A stretch of 64,000 bases of DNA from Nocardioides sp. YIM 152315 (GCF_029210375.1 NZ_JARGER010000039.1:1-64000), one strand, 5' to 3'; positions 27,505 through 37,254 are shown, numbered from the stretch's first letter. Translations and numbers: made by a program. The notes: generated from the sequence alone by a model not told the origin.

Positions 27505-28398
27505 GTGCGTGCCGCCGCGGGCCTCCCGCTTGCCCTCTCCCACGGTCCCTACCGGGCCGAGATCGTCACGGTCGGCGCGTGCCTGCGCGTGCTCACCCGC
27601 GACGGGGTGGACCTCGTCGCGGGCACGCCGTCGGGCGAGATCTGCGCGAACTTCCGCGGCGCCGTGCTGATGCCGTGGCCCAACCGGGTCGGCGACGGCG
27701 CCTACGACTTCGACGGCCACGCCCACCAGCTCGCGCTCTCCGAGCCGGCCCGGCGCAACGCGCTGCACGGCCTCGCGCACTGGGTGGCGTGGACCGTGGC
27801 CGAGCACACCGGCGACCGGGTGGTGCTGCGCCACGAGCTGCCCGCCCAGGTGGGCTACCCGTGGTCGCTCGACCTCGAGGTCGACTACGCGCTCGGCGAC
27901 GACGGGCTCACGATCAGCCTGACCGCGACCAACGCGAGCGGCTCCCCCGCGCCGTACGGCACCGGGCTGCACCCCTACCTGACCGTCGGACGTCGCGTCG
28001 ACGAGTGCGTGCTGACCCTGCCGGCCGACACGCGCTGCGAGATGAGCGACCGGGGCCTGCCGTCGCCCGCGACGTCGGTCGACGGCACGGCGTACGACTT
28101 CCGGGAGCCGCACGTGATCGGCGACCTGGAGCTGGACCACCCGTTCGGCGGCGTGGCCGCCGGCTCGACCGCCGTCCTCGCCGACCCCGACTCCGGCCGC
28201 GAGGTGCGGCTGACCGTCGGCGACGGCCTCGGGTGGCTGCACGTCTTCACCGGCGACCCGCTGCCCTGGGGGGTGCGCGAGTCGCTCGCGGTCGAGCCGA
28301 CGACCGGCCCGCCGGACGCGTTCCGCTCCGGCATCGACCTGATCGTGCTCGAGCCGGGCGACACGCACACGGTGTCGTTCACGATCACTGGAAGCTGA
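27505..28398 (+). CDS. Aldose 1-epimerase family protein
   Basis: A 297-residue galactose-mutarotase-fold protein. The catalytic His appears in RRNALHGLAHW and a second in GTGLHPYLTVG, with the base Glu near the C-terminus (LAVEPTTGPPDAF). It interconverts anomers of aldoses. GTG at 27505 has AAGG eight bases upstream; an upstream start at 27460 would run into xylB. It is divergent from xylB and its last 14 bases overlap the next, opposite gene. Confidence 0.88.
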   Translation: MRAAAGLPLALSHGPYRAEIVTVGACLRVLTRDGVDLVAGTPSGEICANFRGAVLMPWPNRVGDGAYDFDGHAHQLALSEPARRNALHGLAHWVAWTVAEHTGDRVVLRHELPAQVGYPWSLDLEVDYALGDDGLTISLTATNASGSPAPYGTGLHPYLTVGRRVDECVLTLPADTRCEMSDRGLPSPATSVDGTAYDFREPHVIGDLELDHPFGGVAAGSTAVLADPDSGREVRLTVGDGLGWLHVFTGDPLPWGVRESLAVEPTTGPPDAFRSGIDLIVLEPGDTHTVSFTITGS

Positions 28399-29350
28399 CG
28401 AACCGCACCCTCGGGCGGATGGCGTGCACCTGGCGCGGCCCCATCCGGCGCACGTCCTCGTCGTAGAAGAGCTTGAAGCCCATCGCGAACTGCCGCGGCC
28501 GGGCGACGTGGTGATAGGTCGCCAGCTTCTGCTGCCGAGTGCCGAAGCCGTCGACGTGCTGGACCATCGAGAGGTTCGCCCGGGGCCGGACGCCGGCGAC
28601 GTCCGGGATCATGTCGGTGCGGAACTGGTGCAGCACGAAGAGCTTCTCCGGCAGGCCCCGGTCCGTGGCGAGCCGGGCCAGCCACGCCGAGGTCCTGTTG
28701 ACCTCACGCGCGCGAACCTGGCCGATGGTGCGACCGGGCACCTCGTGCGGGCCCATGCGCCACTCCGGGTCGAGCGCGAGGCCGACCCACGGGTCGCGCA
28801 GCGCCCACTCCCAGCGCCGGGCGGTCTCGAGGAATCCGGAGCGGCCCGGCTGGACGTCGAGCAGCAGGAGGGCGTGGTTGCGGTGCGCGGCGCGGAGGTA
28901 GCGCCGCACCTCCGCGCGCGGGATGTCGTGGCTGTAGTTGCCGTCGGGCCCCGGTGACGCGTCGGCGACGGTGACGATCAGCTCGTAGACGTGCCGCATC
29001 GGGAGCCCCGGACGCCGGAACGGCGCGGCCGCACGGCGCAGCCGGCGGTCCATCGTGTCGGGGTCGCTCTCGCCGAGCACGCCGAGCGCGGCCGTCTGCG
29101 CGGTCCCGTAGTAGGCGACCAGGAACCGGTTGCCCGCGAAGATCCGCGTGCCGCCGCCGGGCAGCTCGGGCACCGGGCGGGCTGCCGCCGGCGGCTCGGC
29201 CACCGGAGGCTCCACCACCGCCGCGGCGGGCTCGACCCGGGGCACGTCCTCCGCCTCGCCACGGCCGGCTCCCCAGGCGACGACGATCAGCGCGACCAGC
29301 GCCAGCAGGACGAGGAAGAGGACCGGCCCGCGGTGGTCGGGTTGCTCCAT
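28385..29350 (-). CDS. Membrane-anchored or secreted protein of unknown function
   Basis: A 321-residue protein I do not recognise. Residues 8-26 form one hydrophobic segment (signal anchor), followed by a Glu/Pro/Ala-rich linker (about 30-65) and a globular domain of about 255 residues with no cysteine. The domain has LLLDVQPGRSGFLETARR, VGLALDPEWRMGP and KLFVLHQFR strands reminiscent of a TIM-barrel glycoside hydrolase: acidic residues at strand ends (DVQP, DPEW). Function is not assigned. It lies 12 bases downstream of ilvD on the same strand. Confidence 0.7.
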   Translation of the reverse strand: MEQPDHRGPVLFLVLLALVALIVVAWGAGRGEAEDVPRVEPAAAVVEPPVAEPPAAARPVPELPGGGTRIFAGNRFLVAYYGTAQTAALGVLGESDPDTMDRRLRRAAAPFRRPGLPMRHVYELIVTVADASPGPDGNYSHDIPRAEVRRYLRAAHRNHALLLLDVQPGRSGFLETARRWEWALRDPWVGLALDPEWRMGPHEVPGRTIGQVRAREVNRTSAWLARLATDRGLPEKLFVLHQFRTDMIPDVAGVRPRANLSMVQHVDGFGTRQQKLATYHHVARPRQFAMGFKLFYDEDVRRMGPRQVHAIRPRVRFVSFQ

Positions 29351-29362
29351 CGTGGTCGGCGG

Positions 29363-31066
29363 TCAGCTTGTGATCGCGCCGTGCGCGGCGGACTGCACGA
29401 TCTTCGCGTACTTGCCGAGCACGCCGCGGGTGTACTTCGGCGGGTTCGGCTCCCAGCCGACCTTGCGCTTCTCCCACTCCGCGTCGGCGTCGGGGCCGCC
29501 GACCTCGACGTCGAGCAGCCGGTTGGCCACGTCGAGGGTGATCTGGTCGCCGTCGCGCAGGAACGCGATCGGACCGCCGTCGACGGCCTCGGGTGCGATG
29601 TGCCCGACGCACAGGCCCGTCGTACCGCCGGAGAAGCGCCCGTCGGTGATCAGCAGGACGTCCTTGCCGAGCCCCGCACCCTTGATCGCACCGGTGATCG
29701 CGAGCATCTCCCGCATGCCCGGACCGCCCTTGGGGCCCTCGTAGCGGATCACGACCACGTCGCGCGGCCTGATCTCGCCGCGCTCGAGGGCGTCCATCGC
29801 GGCGCGCTCGCCGTCGAAGACCCGCGCCGTGCCCGTGAAGACCGACTCGTCGAACCCGGCGCTCTTGACGACGGCGCCCTCGGGGGCGAGCGAGCCCCTG
29901 AGGATCGTGAGGCCGCCGGTCGCGTGGATCGGCCGGTCGAGGTCGCGGAGCACGTCGCCGTCGAGGCTGGGCGGGGCGAGGTCGGCGAGGTTCTCGGCCA
30001 TCGTCCGGCCGGTCACCGTCAGGCAGTCGCCGTGCATCAGGCCCGCGTCGAGCAGCGCCTTCATCACGACCGGGATGCCGCCGATCTTGTCGACGTCGTT
30101 CATCACGTAGCGGCCGAACGGCTTGAGGTCGCCGAGGTGCGGCACCTTGTCACCGACCCGGTTGAAGTCGTCGAGGGTCAGGTCGACGTCGGCCTCGCGG
30201 GCGATCGCCAGCAGGTGCAGGACCGCGTTGGTCGAGCCGCCGAGCGCCATCACGACGGCGATCGCGTTCTCGAACGCCTCCTTGGTCATGATCTGGCGCG
30301 CGGTGATGCCGTGGCGCAGCAGGTCGACGACCGCCTCGCCGGACCGGTGCGCGAAGCCGTCACGCCTGCGGTCGACGGCCGGCGGCGCGGCCGACCCGGG
30401 CAGCGACATGCCGATCGCCTCGGCGACCGCCGCCATCGTGTTGGCGGTGTACATCCCGCCGCACGCCCCCTCGCCGGGGCAGATCGCGCGCTCGATGCGA
30501 TCCACCTCCTCGCGGCTGATCTTGCCCGCCAGGCAGGCGCCGACCGCCTCGAAGGCGTCGATGATCGTCACGTCGTTGCCGTCGACCTGGCCCGGCATGG
30601 TCGAGCCGGCGTAGAGGAAGACGCTCGCGAGGTCGAGCCGCGCGGCCGCCATCAGCATGCCGGGCAGCGACTTGTCGCAGCCGGCGAGCAGCACCGAGCC
30701 GTCGAGACGCTCGGCCATCATCACCGTCTCGACCGAGTCGGCGATCACCTCGCGCGACACCAGCGAGAAGTGCATGCCCTCGTGGCCCATCGAGATGCCG
30801 TCGGAGACGGAGATCGTGCCGAACTCGAGGGGGTAGCCGCCGGCCGCGTGCACGCCGTTCTTCACCGCCTGGGCCAGGCGCTGCAGCGACAGGTTGCAGG
30901 GAGTGATCTCGTTCCAGCTCGACGCGACGCCGACCTGCGGCTTGGCGAAGTCGTCGTCGCCCATCCCCACCGCGCGGAGCATGCCACGGGCGGCGGCGCG
31001 CTCGAGGCCGTCGGTGACGTCGCGGGAGCGGGGCTTGATGTCTGCGGCAGGCCGGGGATCGCTCAT
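29363..31066 (-). CDS. ilvD: Dihydroxy-acid dehydratase
   Basis: Third common step of valine/isoleucine synthesis: dehydrates dihydroxy acids to 2-keto acids. At 567 residues it is full length. Iron-sulfur cluster cysteines are seen in [22 protein letters not shown] and [17 protein letters not shown] at 31066 gives MSDPRPAAD; a TTG two codons earlier is possible. It sits 9-10 kb from ilvBNC with unrelated genes between. Confidence 0.96.
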   Translation of the reverse strand: MSDPRPAADIKPRSRDVTDGLERAAARGMLRAVGMGDDDFAKPQVGVASSWNEITPCNLSLQRLAQAVKNGVHAAGGYPLEFGTISVSDGISMGHEGMHFSLVSREVIADSVETVMMAERLDGSVLLAGCDKSLPGMLMAAARLDLASVFLYAGSTMPGQVDGNDVTIIDAFEAVGACLAGKISREEVDRIERAICPGEGACGGMYTANTMAAVAEAIGMSLPGSAAPPAVDRRRDGFAHRSGEAVVDLLRHGITARQIMTKEAFENAIAVVMALGGSTNAVLHLLAIAREADVDLTLDDFNRVGDKVPHLGDLKPFGRYVMNDVDKIGGIPVVMKALLDAGLMHGDCLTVTGRTMAENLADLAPPSLDGDVLRDLDRPIHATGGLTILRGSLAPEGAVVKSAGFDESVFTGTARVFDGERAAMDALERGEIRPRDVVVIRYEGPKGGPGMREMLAITGAIKGAGLGKDVLLITDGRFSGGTTGLCVGHIAPEAVDGGPIAFLRDGDQITLDVANRLLDVEVGGPDADAEWEKRKVGWEPNPPKYTRGVLGKYAKIVQSAAHGAITS

Positions 31067-31103
31067 GCGCAAAGCCTAGGCCGAGAGGCTCTAGCATTTT
31101 CCC

Positions 31104-31817
31104 GTGACCGTGATCTGGGCCGAGTACGACGCGGTGCTGTTCGACCTCGACGGCGTCATCACCCCGACCGCCGAGGTCCACATGCGCGCGTGGTCGGAGA
31201 TGTTCAACGCCTTCCTGGAGGAGTACGACGGACCGGGCGACCGCACGCCGTACACCGACGCCGACTACTTCGCCCACGTCGACGGCAAGCCGCGCTACGA
31301 CGGGGTCCGCGACTTCCTCACGTCCCGCGGCGTCGAGGCACCGGAGGAGCGGGTCGTCGAGCTCGGCGACCGCAAGAACGACGCCTTCAACGAGGTCCTC
31401 GAGCGCGACGGCGTCACGCCGTACCCCGGCTCGGTGCTGCTCCTCGACCACCTGCGCGGCCTCGGCCTGCCGCTCGGCGTCGTCTCCTCGTCGGCCAACG
31501 CGCCGGCGGTGCTCGAGTCCGCCGGTGTGCTCGACCGCTTCGGGACGGTCGTCAGCGGCGCCGTCGCGCGTGAGCTCGGCCTGCGCGGCAAGCCGGCCCC
31601 CGACACGTTCGTGCACGCGGCCGAGGCGCTCGGCTCCTCGGCGGCCAGGGCGGTCGTGCTCGAGGACGCGCTCTCGGGCGTGCGCGCGGGCCGCGCGGGC
31701 GAGTTCGGCCTGGTCGTCGGCGTCGACCGCGGCGCGGGCGCCGCCAGCCTGACCGAGGCGGGTGCCGACGTCGTCGTGCGCGACCTGGCCGACCTCGTCC
31801 CCCAGGACGCGGCATGA
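31104..31817 (+). CDS. Beta-phosphoglucomutase-type HAD hydrolase
   Basis: A 237-residue HAD-superfamily protein of the beta-phosphoglucomutase type: nucleophile Asp14 and acid/base Asp16 in FDLDGVITPT, a helical cap (about 20-95), then VVSSSANAPAVLE and VLEDALSGVRAGR. With the GH65 enzyme 67 bases downstream it forms the standard pair in which a disaccharide is phosphorolysed to beta-glucose 1-phosphate and then converted to glucose 6-phosphate. GTG start at 31104; upstream CTAGCATTTT is AT-rich and may be the promoter region. Confidence 0.9.
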   Translation: MTVIWAEYDAVLFDLDGVITPTAEVHMRAWSEMFNAFLEEYDGPGDRTPYTDADYFAHVDGKPRYDGVRDFLTSRGVEAPEERVVELGDRKNDAFNEVLERDGVTPYPGSVLLLDHLRGLGLPLGVVSSSANAPAVLESAGVLDRFGTVVSGAVARELGLRGKPAPDTFVHAAEALGSSAARAVVLEDALSGVRAGRAGEFGLVVGVDRGAGAASLTEAGADVVVRDLADLVPQDAA

Positions 31818-31820
31818 ACA

Positions 31821-31877
31821 CCCCACGAAATCGCGGACTTCCCCCGCTTCGCTCCTCCAGCCCACGATTCCGCGGGG
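31821..31877. repeat. Pair of short near-palindromic motifs before the GH65 gene
   Basis: CCCCACGAAATCGCGG (31821-31836) and CCCACGATTCCGCGGGG (31861-31877) are related and each is close to self-complementary. The 25 bases between contain CGCTTCGCTC, also seen twice in the ilv region. Low-confidence element; it fills the 67-bp gap between two plus-strand genes. Confidence 0.35.
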
Positions 31878-31884
31878 ACCCCGC

Positions 31885-34446
31885 ATGAGCCGCCGCGTCG
31901 GACCCGACCCGCTCGACCGCGGCCGCTTCCCGGTCGACGAGTGGAGCCTGGTCGAGACCAGCTACAACCCGGTCGACCTCGGGCTGACCGAGACGCTCTT
32001 CGCCGTCGCGAACGGCTACCTCGGGATCCGCGGCAACCCCGAGGAGGGCCGCCCGTCGTACTCCAACGGCTCCTACGTCAACGGCTTCCACGAGACGTGG
32101 GAGATCCGGCACGCGGAGGCGGCGTTCGGCTTCGCCCGCACGGGGCAGACGATCGTCAACGTCCCCGACACGAAGGTCCTCAAGCTCTACGTCGACGACG
32201 AGCCGCTCACGTTCGGCACCTCCGACCTCGAGCACTACGAGCGCTGCCTCGACTTTCGTGACGGCGTGCTGCGCCGCAGCCTGGTCTGGCGCACGCCGTC
32301 GGGCAAGCTCGTGCAGGTCGACACCACGCGCATGGTGTCGATGACCCAGCGCCACCTCGCCGTGATGACGCTCGAGGTCACGATGCTCAAGGGCGAGGCC
32401 CCGATCGTCATCTCCTCGCAGATCCTCAATCGCCAGGACGGCCGCGACGAGTACCACGGCCGCATCTCCACGACCGCCGACCACGTCGACCCGCGCAAGG
32501 CCGGCGCGTTTCCCGACCGGGTGCTGCTGCCGCGCCTGCACTACGCGAACGACGACCGGATGCTGCTCGGCTACCAGTGCGCCAACTCCGGGATGACGAT
32601 CGCGGTCGCGGCCGACCACCGGCTCACCACCACCGACGTCCACGACGTCGTCGCGCGCGCCGACGAGGACCGGGCCAAGATGGTCTACCGCATCGACGCG
32701 ACCGAGGGCACCACGACCCGGCTCGAGAAGCTGGTGTCCTACCACTCCTCGCGCGGCGTACCCGTCCGCGAGCTCTCCGACCGCTGCGACCGCACGCTCG
32801 ACCGGGCCGGCGGCTACGGGGTCGCCCACTACGTCGCCGACCAGCGGCAGTGGTACGCCGACTTCTGGGCGGCCGCTGACGTCGAGATCGCGACGCCCAC
32901 CCCCCAGCACCGGGCGGTGCAGCAGGCGATCCGCTTCAACCTGTTCTCGCTCGCGCAGGCCACCGCGCGCATCGACGGCATCGGCATCCCGGCCAAGGGC
33001 GTCACCGGCTCCGGCTACGAGGGCCACTACTTCTGGGACAGCGAGGTCTACGTCCTGCCGTTCCTCACCTACACCTCGCCCGAGGTGGCGCGGAACGCGC
33101 TCCACTTCCGGTCGGTGATGCTGCCCGCCGCGCGTGACCGGGCGCGCGAGATGGCGCAGACCGGCGCGCTCTACCCGTGGCGCACGATCAACGGCGAGGA
33201 GGCGTCGGCCTACTACGCCGCCGGCTCGGCCCAGGTGCACATCGACGCCGACGTGGCGCACGCCCTGATGAAGTACGTCCGGGCGACCGACGACGCCGGC
33301 TTCCTGGTCCGCGAGGGCATCGACATCCTGGTCGAGACCGCCCGGATGTGGGCCGAGCTCGGGTTCTGGCGCAGCAACGGCGAGCCGACGTTCCACATCC
33401 ACGGCGTCACCGGCCCCGACGAGTACACGACCGTCGTGAACAACAACCTGTTCACGAACGTGATGGCGCGCTTCAACCTCGAGCAGGCCGCGATCGCCGT
33501 CCACCGGATCCGCGCCCACGACCCCCAGGGCTGGGTGCGGGTCTCGGCCCGCCTCGGCATCACCGACGACGAGGTCGAGGAGTGGCAGCGCTGTGCGGAG
33601 GGCATGACGATCCCGTTCGACGCCGGTCTCGGCATCCACCCGCAGGACGACTTCTTCCTCGACCGCGAGGTGTGGGACCTCTCCCGGACGCCGCCCGAGA
33701 CGCGGCCGCTGCTGCTGCATTACCACCCGCTGGTGATCTACCGGTTCCAGGTGCTCAAGCAGGCAGACGTCGTGCTGGCGCTCTTCCTCCAGGGCGACCG
33801 GTTCACGATGGAGGAGAAGCGCGCCGACTTCGAGTACTACGACCCGATCACCACCGGCGACTCGACGCTGTCGGCGGTCGTGCAGTCCGTGATCGCCGCC
33901 GAGGTCGGCTACCACGAGGCCGCGCTCGACTACTTCCACCAGGCGCTCTACGTCGACCTGGCCGACCTCCACCACAACACCGTCGACGGCCTGCACGTCG
34001 CGTCGACCGGTGGCGTGTGGAGCGCGCTGGTGCACGGTTTCGGCGGCATGCGCGACTACGGCGGCGAGCTGTCGTTCGACCCGAGACTGCCGCAGGGCTG
34101 GCCGTCGCTGACCTTCCGGCTCTGCTGGCGCGGCACCCGGATGCTGGTCGAGCTCGGCCAGGAGCAGGTGCGCTTCTCGATCTCCTCGGGCGAGGGCAAG
34201 GTCCCCGTCACCGTTCGCGGCACGCCGTACGACGTCACGCCTGGCGCCCCGGTCGTCGTGCCGCTCCCCGACCAAGGTGACCGCATCGACGGGCTGCTCG
34301 GCGACCGCCCGGTCATCGGCGGCACCCGCGCGGACGGCAGCACCATCACCGCCGGCGTGCCGGAGCCGATCCAGCTGCCCGACGAGATGGAGCCCACCGG
34401 CGAGATCCCGGCGTACCAGCCGGACCTGCCGATGCCACCGGTCTAG
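31885..34446 (+). CDS. GH65 glycoside phosphorylase (trehalose/maltose phosphorylase type)
   Basis: An 853-residue family GH65 enzyme: N-terminal beta-sandwich domain (about 1-280), (alpha/alpha)6 barrel (about 330-720) and C-terminal beta sheets. The general acid is Glu513 in GVTGPDEYTTVVNNN, and the phosphate-site region AGSAQVH... and LLLHYHPLVIYRF are present. Family members phosphorolyse trehalose, maltose or kojibiose; the exact disaccharide cannot be told. Pairing with the upstream beta-phosphoglucomutase supports a phosphorylase rather than a hydrolase. ATG at 31885 follows GGGGACC. Confidence 0.92.
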   Translation: MSRRVGPDPLDRGRFPVDEWSLVETSYNPVDLGLTETLFAVANGYLGIRGNPEEGRPSYSNGSYVNGFHETWEIRHAEAAFGFARTGQTIVNVPDTKVLKLYVDDEPLTFGTSDLEHYERCLDFRDGVLRRSLVWRTPSGKLVQVDTTRMVSMTQRHLAVMTLEVTMLKGEAPIVISSQILNRQDGRDEYHGRISTTADHVDPRKAGAFPDRVLLPRLHYANDDRMLLGYQCANSGMTIAVAADHRLTTTDVHDVVARADEDRAKMVYRIDATEGTTTRLEKLVSYHSSRGVPVRELSDRCDRTLDRAGGYGVAHYVADQRQWYADFWAAADVEIATPTPQHRAVQQAIRFNLFSLAQATARIDGIGIPAKGVTGSGYEGHYFWDSEVYVLPFLTYTSPEVARNALHFRSVMLPAARDRAREMAQTGALYPWRTINGEEASAYYAAGSAQVHIDADVAHALMKYVRATDDAGFLVREGIDILVETARMWAELGFWRSNGEPTFHIHGVTGPDEYTTVVNNNLFTNVMARFNLEQAAIAVHRIRAHDPQGWVRVSARLGITDDEVEEWQRCAEGMTIPFDAGLGIHPQDDFFLDREVWDLSRTPPETRPLLLHYHPLVIYRFQVLKQADVVLALFLQGDRFTMEEKRADFEYYDPITTGDSTLSAVVQSVIAAEVGYHEAALDYFHQALYVDLADLHHNTVDGLHVASTGGVWSALVHGFGGMRDYGGELSFDPRLPQGWPSLTFRLCWRGTRMLVELGQEQVRFSISSGEGKVPVTVRGTPYDVTPGAPVVVPLPDQGDRIDGLLGDRPVIGGTRADGSTITAGVPEPIQLPDEMEPTGEIPAYQPDLPMPPV

Positions 34447-34467
34447 TGCCGCGCGTCGGAAGTTCCT

Positions 34468-34482
34468 GTGCGCTTCGCGCAC
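34468..34482. terminator. Short hairpin after the GH65 gene
   Basis: GTGCGC-TTC-GCGCAC is a perfect 6-bp hairpin 22 bases after the GH65 stop codon; it may end that transcript. The rest of the 305-bp gap to 34751 holds the long inverted repeat at 34653 and no convincing gene. Confidence 0.45.
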
Positions 34483-34652
34483 ACATGGCACGCGCTCTGC
34501 TACGTTGCCGAAGCTCGCGAGACGGGCGGGTATGGCGTCGCTCCGGCGCCTTGCAGCGCACGCACCCTGAGCACGCCAACCGTTCAACAACATCCGACGC
34601 ACGACACTAGCCGGGCTTCGGACGGTCCGCCGGGGTCGAACCCGCCGCGCAG

Positions 34653-34724
34653 CTGTCACGGGGTGTTGTGGCGTCTTCGGGCCCGTCATGACGGGTCAGC
34701 AGACGACACAACACCCCGTTACAG
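34653..34724. repeat. 72-nt long inverted repeat with nested palindrome
   Basis: The 24-nt arms 34653-34676 and 34701-34724 are complementary at 22 of 24 positions; the left arm includes ACGGGGTGTTGTG. The 24-nt loop contains the perfect palindrome CCCGTCATGACGGG (34682-34695). It lies between convergent genes (GH65 and the SRPBCC gene), so a terminator is possible, but the length and nested structure look more like a mobile palindromic repeat. Confidence 0.65.
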
Positions 34725-34751
34725 GGTCGCCTGGGGTCGCGCCGGCGCCGG

Positions 34752-35216
34752 CTAGCCCGACGACTCGGCGGCGACCTTGAGCCGGGCCAGTCCCTTCTCG
34801 AAGTCGCCGCCGACGAGCTTGTCCATGTTCATGAAGCGACCGACGAAGCCCCAGAACCCCTTCTGCTCGCCGCGCATCCGCCACTCGACGGCCGTGCCGC
34901 CGCTGCCGTCGGGGGTGAGCTCGAAGGTCACCGCGTTGGTCGCCGAGAACGGCTTCATGAAGATCAGCTCGACGTCGACCCGCTCGGGGGTCGACCCGGT
35001 GATCTCCATGCTCCCCTGCCCGGCCTTGCGGTTGCCGCTCCACGCGTAGTGCGCCCCGACACCCTTGTCGGGGCCGCTGTAGGTGCGGGCGAGGTCGGGA
35101 TCGGCGTCCTCCCACGGCGACCACTCGCGCCATGCGTGGAAGTCGTCGATCAACGCGTGGACGCGGGCCGGCTCGGCCGCGACCGTGGTCGTGCGCACCA
35201 CCTCGTAGCTGCCCAT
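34752..35216 (-). CDS. SRPBCC family protein (polyketide cyclase/AHSA1-like)
   Basis: A 154-residue START/SRPBCC-fold protein. The N-terminal EVVRTTTVAAEPARVHALID and FHAWREWSPWED are typical of the polyketide-cyclase-like subgroup, and the ligand-cavity helix near the end (LVGGDFEKGLARLKVAAES) is intact. Such proteins bind hydrophobic ligands; no substrate is indicated. ATG at 35216; it follows the BNR-repeat gene by 26 bases and is probably cotranscribed with it. Confidence 0.85.
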   Translation of the reverse strand: MGSYEVVRTTTVAAEPARVHALIDDFHAWREWSPWEDADPDLARTYSGPDKGVGAHYAWSGNRKAGQGSMEITGSTPERVDVELIFMKPFSATNAVTFELTPDGSGGTAVEWRMRGEQKGFWGFVGRFMNMDKLVGGDFEKGLARLKVAAESSG

Positions 35217-35242
35217 GCGGTTCCTCCCTCTGGTCGGCGGGG

Positions 35243-36331
35243 TCAGACGGCTGCGGCCCGCACGCACATGACGTCGGGCAGGTCCTTGACGATCTCGCGC
35301 CAGGTGTCGCCCTCGTCGGCCGAGCCCCAGACGGCGCCGTTGCGGGCGCCGAGATAGACGCCGGGCGTGTCGTGGTCGTCGGCGCACATCGCGTCGCGCA
35401 TGACGGCGACGTAGAAGGACTCGGGCAGGCCCCGGCCGAGCTCCTCCCAGGTCTCGCCGGCGTCCCGCGAGCGCCACACGCGGGCCTTCGCGTCGGTCGG
35501 GTACCGGCCGGCGCTGTCGCTGAGCGGGAAGACGTAGACGGTGTCGGGCTCGTGCGGGTGCACCACGATCGGGAACCCGAACTCCGCGGGGAGCCCGTCG
35601 GCGATCGAGGACCAGGACTTGCCGTGGTCGTCGGAGCGGTAGACACCGCCGTGGTTCTGCAGGTACATCCGCTCCGGTCGGGACGGGTGCCGGGTCACCT
35701 TGTGCACGCACTGGCCGAACTCGGGGTACTGCTGCCCCTCGGGCAGGAACACGGCGCAGATGCCCTGGTTGCGCGGCTGCCAGCTCAGACCGCCGTCGCC
35801 GGTCTGGTAGACGCCGCCGGTGCTGATCGCCGCGGTGACGCTCAGCGGGTCGGTCGGGTGCGGCAGCACGGTGTGGAACGCCTGACCCCCGAAGCCGGCG
35901 TTCCACTCGGGACGGTGCGGGTGGTCCCACAGCCCCCGCTCGAGCGCGAAGGTCTCGCCGCCGTCGGTCGACCGGAACACCGCGCCCGGCTCCGTCCCGG
36001 CGTACACCACGCCGTCCTCGCACCCGGGCACCAGCTGCCAGATCCGCTCGACCTTGGCGTCGGTGTCCTCGGGGAACCGCACCGCGCCGTTGGGGGTCTC
36101 CTGCCAGGCCGCGCCCAGGTCGTCGGAGCGCCAGACCTGGGGACCGGTCCAGCTCGACGACGAGCCGACCAGCAGTCGCGGCCGGTCGCCGCGCTTGTCG
36201 ACCATGCAGGAGTAGACCTCCTCCATGTCGAAGTGCGGGCCGGTGAACTCCCACTCCTCTCTCGCCTCGTCCGACGCGCCGAGCCACAGACCCTTGCGGG
36301 TCCCCACCATGAGCACTGTCCGCTTCGCCAT
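35243..36331 (-). CDS. BNR-repeat beta-propeller protein (sialidase-like fold)
   Basis: A 362-residue protein made of repeated Asp-box/BNR units: VWRSDDLGAAWQE, VFRSTDGGETFAL, VYQTGDGGLSWQ, VYRSDDHGKSWSS, VWRSRDAGETWEE and WGSADEGDTWRE, spaced 45-60 residues apart, indicating a six-bladed or larger propeller. It has no signal peptide, so it is cytoplasmic, and the sialidase catalytic arginines are not evident; a glycosidase function is not claimed. ATG at 36331 removes 22 implausible codons. Divergent from the EamA transporter. Confidence 0.82.
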   Translation of the reverse strand: MAKRTVLMVGTRKGLWLGASDEAREEWEFTGPHFDMEEVYSCMVDKRGDRPRLLVGSSSSWTGPQVWRSDDLGAAWQETPNGAVRFPEDTDAKVERIWQLVPGCEDGVVYAGTEPGAVFRSTDGGETFALERGLWDHPHRPEWNAGFGGQAFHTVLPHPTDPLSVTAAISTGGVYQTGDGGLSWQPRNQGICAVFLPEGQQYPEFGQCVHKVTRHPSRPERMYLQNHGGVYRSDDHGKSWSSIADGLPAEFGFPIVVHPHEPDTVYVFPLSDSAGRYPTDAKARVWRSRDAGETWEELGRGLPESFYVAVMRDAMCADDHDTPGVYLGARNGAVWGSADEGDTWREIVKDLPDVMCVRAAAV

Positions 36332-36378
36332 CTCGCTCTCCGATCCGGTGGACCTACTCTGCCGTCTAGATTGACCCG

Positions 36379-37254
36379 GTGGCCACCCGGAACTCATCGC
36401 TCCGCGTGGTCTCCCCCGTCTGGCTGGTGCTGATCGGCATCCTGTCCGTGCAGGTCGGCGCCGGCGTCGCCAAGTCGCTCTTCGACGAGGTGGCGCCCAC
36501 CACGATCGTGTGGTTGCGGCTCGTCACGAGCGCCGTGGTGCTGACACTCGTCGCCCGGCCCGCGCTGCGCGGCAAGACGCGATCCGACTGGCTGGTGGCG
36601 ATCGGGCTGGGTGCGTCGCTCGGCATCATGAACTGGGCGATCTACCAGTCCTTCCTGCGCATCCCCCTCGGGGTCGCCGTCACCCTCGAGTTCCTCGGTC
36701 CGCTGACCCTCGCGGTCGTCGGCTCCCGGCGGCTCCAGGACCTGCTCTGGGTGGCCTTCGCGGCGATCGGCGTCGCCGTCCTCGGCCTCGCCGGCGGCAG
36801 CGGCTCGGTCAGCCTCGCCGGCGCCCTCTTCGCGCTGCTGGCCGGCGCGATGTGGGCGTCGTACATCCTCCTCAGCGCGCAGACCGGCCGCCGCTGGCCG
36901 GGGATCGACGGCCTCGCCGTGGCGTCGGTGGTGGCCACGCTCCTGCTCACCCCGGCCGCGGTCGGCACCGGCGGCTCCGACCTCCTCGACCTGCGCATCC
37001 TGCTGATCGGCGCCGCGGTCGGCCTGCTCTCGTCGGTGATCCCCTACAGCTGCGAGATGGTCGCCCTGCGCACCATCCGGCCGTCGGTGTTCTCGATCCT
37101 GATGAGCCTCGAGCCGGCCGCCGCGGCGCTCGCCGGCATCCTGGTGCTCCAGGAGTTCCTCAGCCTGCAACAGTGGCTGGCCATGGTGTGCATCATCGTC
37201 GCGTCCGTCGGCGCCACCAGGTCGGCCCGCACGGTCGCGCCGGCCCCCGACTGA
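36379..37254 (+). CDS. EamA/RhtA-type exporter
   Basis: A 291-residue membrane protein with ten predicted helices in two EamA repeats, closest to the RhtA threonine/homoserine exporter group (PLGVAVTLEFLGPLTLAV and SVIPYSCEMVALRTI are characteristic). It likely exports amino acids or related small molecules. GTG start at 36379. Downstream lie two copies of the dispersed palindromic repeat. Confidence 0.88.
   Translation: MATRNSSLRVVSPVWLVLIGILSVQVGAGVAKSLFDEVAPTTIVWLRLVTSAVVLTLVARPALRGKTRSDWLVAIGLGASLGIMNWAIYQSFLRIPLGVAVTLEFLGPLTLAVVGSRRLQDLLWVAFAAIGVAVLGLAGGSGSVSLAGALFALLAGAMWASYILLSAQTGRRWPGIDGLAVASVVATLLLTPAAVGTGGSDLLDLRILLIGAAVGLLSSVIPYSCEMVALRTIRPSVFSILMSLEPAAAALAGILVLQEFLSLQQWLAMVCIIVASVGATRSARTVAPAPD

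Noticed and set aside
34468..34755. 95-codon plus-strand open frame in the gap after the GH65 gene
   Set aside because: It runs through hairpins and the 72-nt inverted repeat, has mixed composition and no recognisable protein pattern.
35243..36331. Sialidase or glycosyl hydrolase
   Set aside because: Asp-box repeats are present, but the arginine triad and catalytic Tyr/Glu are not evident and there is no export signal.
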